Assembly (NCBI GenBank): GCA_028023455.1 | Contig: JAQFVV010006208.1 | Location: forward strand, 12,110,984 to 12,174,983 | DNA from: Epiperipatus broadwayi | Lineage: Eukaryota; Onychophora; Udeonychophora; Euonychophora; Peripatidae | Length of the DNA stretch: 64,000 bases | Reading direction: 5' to 3' | The notes under the pieces: generated by a model | What the model saw: the letters and a program-made list of their open reading frames with translations, nothing else | Database searches by the model: none | Told to the model about the DNA's origin: nothing | Position numbers and translations under genes: made by a program | Shown: positions 34,891 to 45,764 of the stretch, piece by piece | How positions within the stretch are numbered: the first letter of the stretch is position 1 | Layout of the letters: each line of letters starts with the position of its first letter

Positions 34891-36500
34891 TCTATTATTT
34901 CATATAATAACCATCTTTCAAAAGATGCTTAAATGATTGTTAATGAATTTCTTCAAAAAGTTATAATTGTAGTTTTTTGATAATTAGTTTGAATTGTATA
35001 ATGCTTTTGTAAACAATAATAAAAACATATTTTTTAAATTAATTTTTACACAAGTGTAATATGCATAATACAACAATGACCAGAATATGGCTATTCTATC
35101 CCCACCCCAGAAAAACTGCAGTAGAGATGAGTTTGTAATGATTATACAAATCAATCTGTGATGCTAATAGTCTTAAGCTAAAAAAAATAAAAAATAAAAA
35201 GGGAATATGGAGACAGAAACGCTGTGCCTGTACTTGAGGATAGTAGAGAGATGACCTATGCCACCAGAGTCATATACAACTTAAGTGACTAAAGAAGGAA
35301 AAGAGATAGAGAAGACTATTTGTATCAAAAATAGTAATAGCATAATGTACTTTTGGTCAAGCCCTATTTATTTGTTATTCACGACCAACCTTCATATCTG
35401 AAGATTATTTCATTATTTACACCTGCGGAAGCTATCGATAGCCCAAGAACAGCATACGACATATATATAAATAACATTTGTTGACCTAGCTAAAATAAAT
35501 TTAGTCATATAATGAATACAAAACGTTTTTAAGACTTAATTAAAATTATATATAAATTATTTCTTCACTTATATATATACAATTGATGACGTGGATTCAA
35601 TGAGAAAATTTAATATTCACATTATTGTATATAAAACAGAAGGAATATTTTTAAAAAAAATTACTTTAGCACTTGTATTATTAATAAACAATAAGTTGAC
35701 AGATTCAATGAGATGTCTGTATCTCGGTTTTAAACCGGCCACTTGACATCGCGCTATTACTGAATTATAGGTTTGTCGTTTTGACTTAATGCCTCAGGTA
35801 ACACATTTATCTTTTTCAAAACTTTACTTGAACAAATATCAAAATATTTAAAATGTCCTTTAGTGTGGGAATTTTAGTCTTATCATTTATGAATTTTTAT
35901 ATTATCTGAATGTTTTTATATTTATTTTTTATTTTAATAAGATTTTTTAATGTTAGAATTTAAAATTACGTGAGAGAAATAAGTTATATATTGCTGTTTT
36001 AATTTATGCGTAAGTATGTGTGCTTTATTGCCATGTCAGTATTTTATGAATATACAAACTTGTATAATTAGAAAGAAAGAGAGAGCGAAGAATCAAAAAT
36101 AAGTATCAACTAAATGAAAGTTTTATAATTAATTGAAACATTGCAAATATCTTCTCTTTTTATAATTGAGAATCTGTAAATTGATAGACAATATTATGCA
36201 TGTATGCTAAGTTCTTAATCTATAGTTAGGTTTAAATAATTAAGCAACACTATCATGACCAAGCTATATCACTTGAATCATAGTCAGTGGTATTATGCTA
36301 TTACTGGATAGTAATAATTTATTATCACATCCAAATTTAAACTACACTATAATATATCAGGAATGACCAAAATCCATGACTACAAGATCCACGTGTAAAA
36401 TAATGTGTACAAGATCCATGTGTTAAATATATTTGAAGTATTAAACGTAAGCAAATATATATATATTATTAATAAAATTTATTAATTGTATAAAAAATCA
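34890..36500. other. No gene seen
   Basis: Contains slightly more G/C-rich DNA at 35200-35290 without an identifiable frame and a short G/C patch at 35733-35757. No repeats were paired to other loci. Confidence 0.45.
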
Positions 36501-36504
36501 GGAA

Positions 36505-36835
36505 AACAAAATAAATGAAAGAAACAAAGAGCTTTGCTAATTGCTCTAACAAGCTTTGTTGAAGAGAGAGCATTTAAAATATCTCTATCAGAAACCACAC
36601 CCAAACCCCAGACCAATAGTTAACTCTTAGATAAATGCTGGCTTTGGGTTAGTATTATTAGTTCTAGTGTCTGAAGCTATCCTAGCACCTCACTGATGAG
36701 TGCCAGAGCACGAAACCATTGGACTGAAGTTTGGTTGTGATTTCTGATAGAGATATTTTAAATGCTTTCTCTTGCTAGCATTTTATCAACAAAGCTTGTT
36801 ACAGCAATTAGCAAAGCTCTTTGTTTTTATTTACA
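36505..36835. mobile_element. Foldback with hammerhead, family C
   Basis: Inverted arms 36520-36620 and 36725-36832 share 'aaagagctttgctaattgct', 'aacaagctttgttg' and 'atttaaaatatctctatcag' with their complements. The loop carries the ribozyme. The left arm contains the complement of the ribozyme 3' end as TTGGTCTGGGG. Confidence 0.8.
36688..36729 (+). ncRNA. Hammerhead ribozyme relic, family C, perfect stem II
   Basis: Stem I CCUCA, CUGAUGA, stem II GUGC-CAGA-GCAC (perfect, with the canonical G-C next to the core), GAAA, stem III CC/GG with loop AUU, then A where U16.1 should be, C17, and UGAAG, which pairs with CCUCA except for one C·A. The inverted left arm keeps GGUC at the equivalent position, showing that the ancestral cleavage triplet was GUC. 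Confidence 0.8.
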
Positions 36836-37659
36836 AGCTTAAAAAATTGAGTCATGTGATATATGACTTTTTATATTTTTTCAATAAAAGAAATATTTAT
36901 TATTCACACGTGATTGTATCTTATTAGCTTGAACATTAAAATTTGGCTTATAATTTGTTAACAAAAATGCAGTAGTTTGTAAGACATTCATTCATCAGTT
37001 GTGTTCAATTTATTGATTTTAGAAACTTCATTGTTTACTATAATGATTCACAAAAATAAGTTATCCCAAAAGTTGACATTAGTTTACAAGTAGCTCCTTT
37101 TAAATGAGAATACTTGTGGCAATAATTCGTTGTTTTTCTGAATATAAACTAAAAATTATTACCTGTATTGCTCAATTAAATTAATGGAAGAAGTTGATGT
37201 GCTGAAGTCAAAGTAGAAAAATGAATTCTCAGTGGTAAAGTCAACGTAGAACACATTCTCAATGACATTTGAATTAAAACTGTATAAAGAATAACAACGT
37301 CTCTGAATGAAATTGAAACAAAAATTGAACTGACAAGGTTGAACACTGCATTACATTTCCAGGAAATGATAACAATAAAATCACAGAAGTTTTTTTTCTC
37401 AAAATATGATTTATTAACATAATATTAATCTTTCAATTTACATGTTATATGTAGTGATATACAAGATTCAAACTATGATTTACAATGCAGAACTTGATTT
37501 ATCGAGTGAACAGAAAAACTTTGAATTGCATATGCATATATCTTGCCATTCATAGCTTCTCTCATAGTTTACTAAGTAACCCCTGATCTTAATGGCAACT
37601 AAATAGATCACAGCTACCAAAAATCACATCATCCCCACCATCCTGAAGATGAGAAAGTG

Positions 37660-37860
37660 AAAACCCATACTAATCCCCGCAGCACTCACATCCCAGCCCC
37701 AGCCCCCACTAAGGACTAGGAACCAGGCCTTGGGGTATTTCCAAAGCTCAGACTCTCTCATCCAATGCTCTTACTAATCCCCACAGCACCCAGATCCCCT
37801 CAAAACCCAGGCTTGTGAGACCTTTCAAGCATCAGACCCTGCCATCCAGTTGATGACATA
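37660..37860. repeat. G/C-rich imperfect tandem repeat
   Basis: Two diverged copies of about 100 bp begin 'tactaatccccgcagcactc' (37668) and 'tactaatccccacagcaccc' (37771) and share 'cccagg…gaga…catccag'-type blocks. The base composition is strongly unlike the surroundings. No tRNA boxes were seen. Confidence 0.7.
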
Positions 37861-37964
37861 AATAAGCATTATTAAATTGCTATCGCAAAGGAAAGCAAAT
37901 ATGGGTTCAAAATGAAATATAAAGACATTATGCTAATATAAATTCTATCATGAATTTATTTCAA

Positions 37965-38040
37965 AAGTTTATTGAGAGCCACATCGGATCATCTAAAGAC
38001 CCACATGTGGTTCATGAGCTGTGGTTTGCCAGAATGGTAA
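37965..38040 (-). mobile_element. hAT-type terminal fragment
   Basis: 'gagccacatcggatcatcta' followed by 'ccacatgtggttcatgagct' and 'gtggtttgcc' has the form of many hAT element ends (ccacatgtggctc…gagc…ggttgcc). The outermost bases (…cccctg) are not preserved. Confidence 0.5.
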
Positions 38041-38094
38041 TATACGAAATACCATATCTCATTAAAAATATAAAAATAATGGTAGTATCATCTT

Positions 38095-38460
38095 TTAAGC
38101 ATCACATGATCACTATCTCTTCTTATACTAGCACATAATTGTTTATAAACAAAACAAAACTCTCCATACAGTAGTGCCACCCTGTGCCAACCAGAGTAAT
38201 CAATGAATATCAGAAGGCTTGTGCATAAAATCCCTATCTAATGCTTACTCATCCAATATCCCATTAGTTTCTGACTTGTGCTCAGATCCAAAGCTCCTCA
38301 CTGACGATGGCCACAAGCAAGAAACTAGTCTGGGATATTGGATGAGTAAGCATTAGATAGGGATTTTATGCACAAGCCTTCTGGCATTCATTGATTACTC
38401 TGGTTGGCACAGGGTGGCACTACTGTATGAAGAGTTTTGCTTTGTTTATATCATCTTTTA
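38095..38460. mobile_element. Foldback of hammerhead repeat family B
   Basis: Arms 38145-38275 and 38325-38455 are inverted copies (gccaccctgtgccaaccaga and complement). Both arms contained the ribozyme: the left is truncated after 'attagtttctgacttgtg'; the right is complete. Confidence 0.85.
38296..38335 (+). ncRNA. Hammerhead ribozyme, type I, family B
   Basis: CCTCA, CTGACGA, stem II region UGGC-loop-GCAA (U-A next to the core, one mismatch), GAAAC, UAGUC (GUC triplet), UGGGA. Stem I has four pairs. Core residues are all present; the mismatch in stem II may weaken it. Confidence 0.75.
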
Positions 38461-38924
38461 TTAAAGAATTATTTCAAAAGCATTAATTAGCTCCAATATT
38501 TATAGCCTATTATAAAATAATGATGAAATTACAGATGACATTATAGGGCATCAAATGACATTAAGGCACAAATGATATCATTGATTTGAATTCAAATGAG
38601 ACTTGCAAAATGATAAAAGATTACTTCAGGACATGATCCCAATCTTTATGTTATGATTGAACTATTTAAAATTTTTTCTTCATTGCTGATTCCAAACTAT
38701 TGCATACAGGGACTGATCTAAGAATTTTATGAAGAGAACAATTTTTATAACATATGTCTAAAATACTAATCTAATTCCACTTATATATATTTTTCCGATG
38801 GTTGATACAACTATCTACCTAGTTTTGTTTGATAAATAGATATCTATTATTTCCTAGAAAATATCTAATGACAGATGACAATTGATAAGATGTCTAGCTA
38901 GAAGTATTATTCTAATATCTTCTC

Positions 38925-39130
38925 TACATTTTTTTGCATTTCTTCATATATATATATTACTTGTAATCAATCTCCACATATACACTCTAATGCAAATTTT
39001 TTATATAATTCCTTTAAGTGCTCTGATGAAGACTGCAGGATAGTCGAAACTGTTAGAAAATTAAAGGAATTATATAAAAAAATTTGCATTAAAGTGTATA
39101 TGTGGAGATCGATTATAAGTAATGACTACC
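38925..39130. mobile_element. Foldback capped by a hammerhead-like motif, family D
   Basis: Arms 38938-39016 and 39060-39122 are inverted ('atgcaaattttttatataat' and complement). The loop 39017-39059 carries the ribozyme-like sequence, so the whole hairpin would form an extended stem I. Confidence 0.8.
39020..39058 (+). ncRNA. Hammerhead-like motif, family D
   Basis: CTGATGA (39023-39029), A, stem II GACUG-CAGGA-UAGUC, GAAAC, UGUUAG. Compared with the 40.6 kb copy (GACUG/CAGUC), stem II changes C-G type pairing to G·U, keeping the helix. Stem I next to the core is only U-A and C-G, then an internal loop, then the long foldback arms. Stem III is minimal. Plausible but less canonical than families A to C. 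Confidence 0.55.
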
Positions 39131-39849
39131 TAGATTGACCATAGACTTTCTGTACAGAAAATTCTGAATTCTACATGGAGTTTTAAAAAAAAACTCAAAT
39201 TTTATTAACTTAAATTCAAATCCAGTTCTAGGTTGACATAAAAGGACAGTGTGCTAAGCATCATTCCATAAGGCTTTTCTTTATATATAAACAAAAAAGC
39301 ATAAAATCATTTGTAAGATGACTTATTTTCTTCCTATGTTAATTCTATGATTAGCAAAATTTGTGGAACAACCACATTTTTTGTAAGATGTGGAACAGTT
39401 TTTAGATAAATGTTTGCTGCGAATGATACTCTGTTATTTAGAAATTAGAATTTTGAAAACATATTTTACCATTTACAAAATTCATTTTTATTATAAATAA
39501 CGACTTTTGCTCCTTTTTGTTTTTATTTAAATAAACTATTATTTGGAAAAAGTTAATATAATAAATTGTAAAAAGTTTTTTTTTTTATGTATCCAACTAA
39601 AAATTATTATTGTTCAAAAAATTATTCAGTATACTAGTTTTTAAAATGTATAACTGATTATTCAGTCATGTAGATTTTTGACTGGCCTTTTTAAACTTTT
39701 TTAAGTATGTGCAATTCATTTAAAAATTTAGTGTTTCAATTTAATAACATACTTTACAGATGCACTTTTCATTAGTTATTCTTAATCAGAAGGTAATCAG
39801 CCTTCAACATGCACTGTTTAATCATTTTACTAACTCATTGATATTATAA

Positions 39850-40225
39850 TGAGTATTCGGGATATTCAAACACAAAAACAAGACAGACTTTTTGAAAGAT
39901 AAGAATGGTCATCTTATCTTTGTACCTAAATGGAATTACATAGACCAATCTAAAGCATTTCGGAATAAGACAATGATTCTTATCTTTTAAAAAGTCTGTC
40001 TTGTGTTTGGGTTTGAGAATATCCTGCAATATTCACTATTATATCTCATCAGTGAAATAGTAACATGATTAAACAGAAATGTTTATATAATTCCATTTGT
40101 ACCTAAATGAAATTATATAGACCAATCTATCACATTTTGGAATAAGACAGCCATTCTTATATTTTAAAAAGTCTATCTTGGGTTTGAGAATATCCTGCAT
40201 ATTCACTATTACATCAGTGATTCAG
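39850..40225. repeat. Family E-related foldback
   Basis: 39885-39915 pairs with 39973-40005 (aagacagactttttgaaaga and complement), with a further partial direct copy at 40090-40225. The centre 'atagaccaatctaaagcatt' resembles 'ataggtgaatctaaagcatt' of family E. Confidence 0.7.
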
Positions 40226-40474
40226 TAACATGATTAAGCAGTGCATATCAAATGCTTATTACCTTCTGATTAACAATTTAGTATTTGTAAAATAGCTGTA
40301 TTTTTTGCTCTTTGTGAATTCTTTTTTCTTCTTTGTTTAATTGAACTGATTAGCAGATTTTTTTTCAATCCAGTATATATATTTTTTCTTCCTTAGTTAA
40401 TTGATTTTGTTTTCAAGATGTCTTTTATATAATCTTGATCTTCTCTTATTCTTCTCTTTCACTTTCTTTGCATA

Positions 40475-40745
40475 TCTTCATATAATCATATATATATTGC
40501 TTATAACACTTCTTTCATATACACTTCAATGCAAACAAATTTTCTTAAAAACTTCACTTTCCTTACAGTTTCGACTGTCCAGCAGTCTTCATCAGAGCTC
40601 TAATCTTCTTCTCTGCTTTAATGATTAGAGCTCTGATGAAGACTGCTGGACAGTCGAAACTGTAAGGAAAATAAAGAAGTTTTTAAGAAAATTTGTTTGC
40701 ATTGAAGTGTATATGAAAGAAGTGTTATAAGCAATATATATATAA
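40475..40745. mobile_element. Foldback of family D, hammerhead-like motif in both arms
   Basis: Arms 40480-40605 and 40620-40742 are near-perfect inverted copies, separated by only about 15 bp. Each includes the motif CTGATGA, GACTG/CAGTC, GAAAC (plus 40633-40660; minus 40595-40569). Near identity indicates a young element or ongoing conversion between arms. Confidence 0.85.
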
Positions 40746-40749
40746 TCTT

Positions 40750-42010
40750 GATCTTCTAAGTGAATTGCTTTCTTTCTATTGCCAAGTTATTATCTGTCCT
40801 CTGAACATGTTTTATCTTAAAAAGTTTTTCTGAATATATTGTTAATATCCACTTGTCACTCATGAGGAAAGTAACTTTATCATTCTATTTTATACTAGTT
40901 CTTTTTAATATGCAAAGATTTGAATCAGAATATTCATGTAATAGAAAATTTGATAATAATCCAAGGTTTATTTTTATTTACTTATGTGGATCTCTTTAAA
41001 AAGTTAAAGTATTCACAAACTTTATAAAGAAATCTTTTAAAATTATAACAGAAAATAGATTCTCTAATGACTTTATTAAATCCATTTTTGCTATTGCATG
41101 CACAAACTGGACAAATATTGCCTACATGTTTTCATAATTATATAAGTTAGAAACTCTTGAATTTCAATTCTGAAGGAATAAGTAAAGGACCACAATGGCC
41201 TTGAACTTAATGCTAACACTTCAATAATGTCTATGAAGATCAAATCCAATTAGCTTTATTGTTGGATTTGGAGAAAAGAATTTATTCAGGGTCTTGTAAA
41301 AGAGCATATGCATGACATATTTCTTTGCTTGCCTGATGTCTTAGCTGATTTGAGCCATGCTGTATCTGGGAGGGAGGAGGACTATTTGAGTTAGTGGTAA
41401 ATTTGATAAAATTAATGGGTTTTCAGTGTTTTCTTGAGAGAATATGTCTGCTAATATTTGCTAGAGAATGTTTTCTAATATTTGATGAAAGAATATGAAA
41501 TAGAATGGGAAGCTACTGCAAAAGAATGAACTTGAATTCAATAGTAAAGTTTTTCACAATAGTGTTTAATTGTATATCTAGAAGTTTACGATGTTTTCTC
41601 CAAGAAGAACATGGAATTCAGCATTTAAATATGTTTACATCAAAAAGGCTGTTTTTAATGTATTTATTTGCATCACAACCCCAAATAATATTAACTAGTT
41701 TCCCCAAAAAAATGATTATAGAATTTATTTTAGATTTAATATTTCATAGATGAAAAAGATAAGTTAAACCATGTTCAAGAATAATTCATTAATAAAATTA
41801 ATACTTTAACAGATGCCTAATAGACTTTGCAAAGAAATTGTTGAAGAAATTTGTTCAAATGTGTGAAATACAAAAATAAAATTCTATAAAATTAAGAGCA
41901 GTGATCTTTTTTATGAGACTTTCAGTGATAAAGAATTATGATTAAAAATAAAATATGGCACTATGTAAATCAAATCTTATTGTTTAAAAAAAGTAAATAA
42001 TATATTCTTC
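40750..42010. other. No gene seen
   Basis: The 82-codon frame at 41505-41753 has no recognisable domain. No paired repeats or tRNA-like boxes. Confidence 0.45.
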
Positions 42011-42014
42011 TGTT

Positions 42015-42240
42015 GAGATACTCTTTTGTTACACTGAACAAGTCACCAGGTGATGCTGCAGATCCACCAAGAAGCCTGTAAGTGATAAATTTCTATCCAA
42101 AAATGGCTGAAATCACTGAAATCGATGGAAAATTAAAATGCAAAAATCACTGAAATTGATGGAAAATTTATCACTTACAGGCTTCTTGGTAGTTCTGCAG
42201 TGTCACCTGGCAGCTTGTCCAGTGTGACAAAAAAGTGTCT
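42015..42240. repeat. Foldback, ~70-bp arms
   Basis: 42025-42092 and 42160-42235 are inverted copies ('aagaagcctgtaagtgataa' and complement). The loop contains a short direct repeat 'atcactgaaat…gatggaaaat'. No ribozyme core is present. Confidence 0.85.
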
Positions 42241-43370
42241 AATAAGCATATTATTTAAAAAAATAGAAAGTTACAATCTATCATATAGATGAAATTAAGA
42301 ACATAATTTCAGTTTTAGAAAGATTTTCAAAATTTCTACTTAAAAATTTTAATTATAGTTCTGTCTATTACAAAAGTGAATTTATTTTTTATTATTTTTA
42401 ATAACTGAAACAAATCAATAAATATGTGAATATGTATTAGTTACCTAGACTGTGAATAATAAGACTGTATGACCACTTTTTGATACATGTAAGAAATCTG
42501 TTACACCCATTCTACTTCAATCTTATGAGATTTCAATAAGGAATATCGCTCACAACCAAATTGGCTAAGTAGCTAAGTCCACATGTTATTATTTTTATTT
42601 AGCTGATAAAAGAAGAATTAAAAACATCCCAAATTTGTCCCGTGTTTCTTTAAACGATTTTTGGAAGTTTTTACCAGTAAAAGACTTTTTACTTTACAAT
42701 TTTTAAAACGTGATACAATTTATCCCTAGAACAATTAATTAATATAATATTATTTTTTTCTGCTCTTATTATTTTTACATTTAGTTTATTATTGATGTTA
42801 ATGGCATTATTAACATTAAGCATTTATAATTAATTATTTACATGGTATATTCACGAAAGCATTAATTTATTTTGACACCTTACTTTTTTATGAAGTTAAA
42901 AAAAACAGTAGAAACATTACGTGTCAAATTTAATTTAATTCAACAGATTTTAGTAATAAATATTATATAAGAAACAAGTTTACAAACAAACAATTTAAAC
43001 TAATTGCTTGCTACAGCACAATATTTAAACAAATAATAAATATTAAATGGAAAACGAGTTTTTATCGTCTTGTGTTTAATTTTCTTACTACCGTAAACGG
43101 GCGCGTTTTACTAACGTAAACGGACGCGTTTCTTTTTTTATTTTTTCCATTTCCCACTTAATACGTATTTTGTTTTTATTTCAAAGTTCAATTTTTTTTT
43201 TTTTTTTATGAAATTATTTTATTTTCATTTTACCCATTATTCTTTTATTATTTAATCTTTATTCTTATTTTGCTTACTTTCTTTTTATTAACTCATTTCT
43301 ATTTATTGAGATTTGTTCACTGTCAAATTTTGAATTTAAAGTTATGCCCGGAATAAATACATATTTACTA
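42240..43370. other. No gene seen; short G/C patch at 43090-43130
   Basis: 'cgtaaacgggcgcgttt' is repeated as 'cgtaaacggacgcgttt' at 43092-43129, a 28-bp-spaced CpG-containing direct repeat in an A/T desert. Nothing coding. Confidence 0.5.
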
Positions 43371-43374
43371 ATCA

Positions 43375-43910
43375 TATAGTCAGCATATTTCTGCTACACC
43401 ACTCTCATGCAAGGTAGGGACTGGTAATACCTTGTGGAAATGTGTAATCATAAACATGTGACCAAAAGGCACGTGAAAAAGATGTATAATCCCCAAGATG
43501 CCCATTTCATGCTGAACCAGCATTTACCAGTTGTCCCAGAGCACAATCTCTTGTACATATCTTTATTATTCTTCCGGGTATGTAGAGAACCAATTACTAC
43601 AGTTTAATTGATGTGTCTGTAGTAATTTGTTACCTACATACACTGAACAATGATAAAGATATGGCTGAGCCAACTGATGAGTGCTGGTTCAGCACGAAAT
43701 GGGCATCTTGGGAACCTCACATCATTTTCACGTCTTTGGTCATATGTCTATGATTACACCCTTCCACAAGATGTTAAAAGCAGATAGAAACCAATCCATA
43801 TCTTGCAAAAGAATGGTGTAGTGAAAATTACAATACAGAAATATGATTCATTAAGTGGATAATCTCTAGTCTAATGAACAACTAATAAAAAGTATTAATT
43901 TAGTTAGCAT
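43375..43910. mobile_element. Foldback of family A (long form), ribozymes in both arms
   Basis: Two inverted units meet near 43600. Left (minus) includes 'gatgcccatttcatgctgaa' and 'aaggtagggactgg'; right (plus) includes the ribozyme, 'tcacgtctttggtcatatgt', 'gttaaaagcagatag' and 'gtctaatgaacaactaataa'. The right-hand sequence recurs at 55975-56120 and 56990-57115, defining a family A form with a different 3' part. Confidence 0.8.
43670..43711 (+). ncRNA. Hammerhead ribozyme, type I, family A (best copy)
   Basis: Stem I CCAA (43670-43673) pairs with UUGG (43708-43711). Core CUGAUGA is 43674-43680. Stem II GUGCUG-GUU-CAGCAC (43681-43695) is a perfect six-pair helix with G-C next to the core. 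GAAA is 43696-43699. Stem III AUG-GG-CAU has three pairs and a two-base loop, followed by C17, giving an AUC cleavage triplet. Every conserved position is present. The near-palindromic stem III could pair between two molecules. The opposite arm (43545-43500, minus) has a mutated core (CUGGUAA). Confidence 0.85.
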
Positions 43911-45225
43911 GTATGGTTGGCAGAATAGCAGAATCTAAGAACTACAGTTCCTGAATTGATTAGAATAAAGCAAAATAATTTTTAGCATAGTCGTTTGAGT
44001 AAAACCTATCATCACCTGATCTCTTGAACAACTAATTATTTTGTTAATTTTTTTTTCCATATTATGTGTTTTGTCAGTATTTATATATATTTGAACATTT
44101 TTTATTAACTTTTCTTGCATAATTTTTTTCTTTTGTCACATATTTTTCCTTCTTTTACCCAACTCTAAACTATGATGTAGTAAGCTGACCTGATAAGTGG
44201 TCACTGTAAGCCTTAGTATTCATTACAATGCGCCTGTCTTTCTTATATACATATAAACATTTTAAAAAGCCTCATGATTGAACAGTATTTTATTTATCTG
44301 ATATACTTATAATCTGGGTTTGAATCCAAATGAATAATTAACATTTTTTCGGTGTTTAATTTGATTTTTTCAGATAGCTAGACTTATAGTCAATGATCTA
44401 TCTACCCAATATTAATCAGTATATGAGTATCTAGCTATTTTAAAGAGAAATATATTTTCCACTTAACAATTGGCTAATGTGGTAAATAACACTTTTTTTT
44501 AATTGGTTTTCTATGATGAACTATTGGCGAGATCTTTGCTTGCAGTTGGCTATTTTTTTAAAAAAGCTGTTTTACATATTTGTGCCTGTTTAAAAGTGGA
44601 TTTTCAAAAATCTTTATAAATTTTATATTTATAATCTGGACATTTAAAAGATATGCTTGTTCACTAGATATTAAAAATCAATATCTATAAAAATATTGTC
44701 AAATAATTATATTAAGAAATTTACAATATATATCAAACCAACAATATAAAAAAAATCACTATTCTTATTACATTTCAGTAAAATATTCTGATTTACATTT
44801 GTGGAAAAAGTAATGTATTAAAATTTGGGAAAGGTCTTGGAAAGGACATAAATATACAGGATTTCCCCCCTTAAATTGTAGGCATTTTTAAAAATATTTT
44901 GATAACGAAAATTTTTTTATTTATTTATTTTTTATATGAGTAATTTTTATATTAATGCAATATATCAAAAAATGTTAATCAGCTCTCTTTTCCTTAAAAA
45001 AAAATACTATCAAAATCTAATCGACAGGAATTATTTTAATAGGCCTGTTGAATACAAAATAACTAGAAAGGTTATATAAATTAATCCAAAAACAAAGCAA
45101 TGATACACGTAGTCATTTGACCATGAATTCATTAAAAAGATCATCAGTGTAATAGTACTAACTCTTATCTAGATTTCTGTAAATCAGTCATATAAATGCT
45201 TTTACAAATATATTTCTTAAAACAG
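43910..45225. other. No gene seen
   Basis: A/T-rich sequence without recognised domains or paired repeats. Confidence 0.45.
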
Positions 45226-45329
45226 GCCAAACTCTCTTTACGTATTGCCACTCAATGCAAGCCAAAGTAGTCAATGGATGCCAGAAGATTTGTGCATAAA
45301 TCCCCATCTAGTGCCTATTTATCCAATAT

Positions 45330-45364
45330 CCCCAGACCAGTTTCTGGCTTGTGGCCTTTGTCAG
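45330..45364 (-). ncRNA. Hammerhead ribozyme relic, family B (first unit)
   Basis: Minus strand: CUGACAA (G8 mutated to A), stem II GGC/GCC, GAAAC, UGGUC, UGGGG. The 5' stem I strand is replaced (CUGGA). Inactive by core rules. Confidence 0.75.
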
Positions 45365-45724
45365 TCCAGCAGCCACCTTTTATCTCTACTTAACTATAAA
45401 ATTATGAGTCTTAAATTGAAAACACCATATTTTCAATTCAAGCTCATTAGCTTATATAATTATATAAATCTGAACTCAGCTCAGTACCTATACATTTTGG
45501 TGACTTGGTTCTTTAATAACCATAACCACCACTATCCTATTAGGAAGGATTGATTTTAAGCCAATAAACATCACATGATCACCATTTCCTACGCTTGTTT
45601 ATAACTGTTATTAAAACAGGCAAAACTCTCTATAAGTATTGCAATTCAGTGCAAGCCAGAGTAATCAATGGATGCCAGAAGGCTTGTGCATAAAATCCCC
45701 ATCCAGTGCCTATACATCCAATAC

Positions 45725-45764
45725 CCCCAGACCAGTTTCTGGCTTGTGGCCTTCATCAGTGAGG
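45725..45764 (-). ncRNA. Hammerhead ribozyme, type I, family B (second unit)
   Basis: Minus strand: CUCCUCA, CUGAUGA, A-GGC-CACAA-GCC-A, GAAAC, UGGUC (GUC triplet), UGGGGG. Stem I has six pairs including G·U. Stem III sequence ACUGGU is a near palindrome. All core residues are intact. Confidence 0.82.

Noticed and set aside
40010-40060. CTGATGA on the minus strand of a family E foldback
   Set aside because: The expected GAAA box reads GUGAAUA and there is no paired stem II; the neighbouring copy reads CUGAUGU.
41505-41753. 82-codon open frame
   Set aside because: No domain, no codon pattern and no similarity to other loci; within chance expectation.
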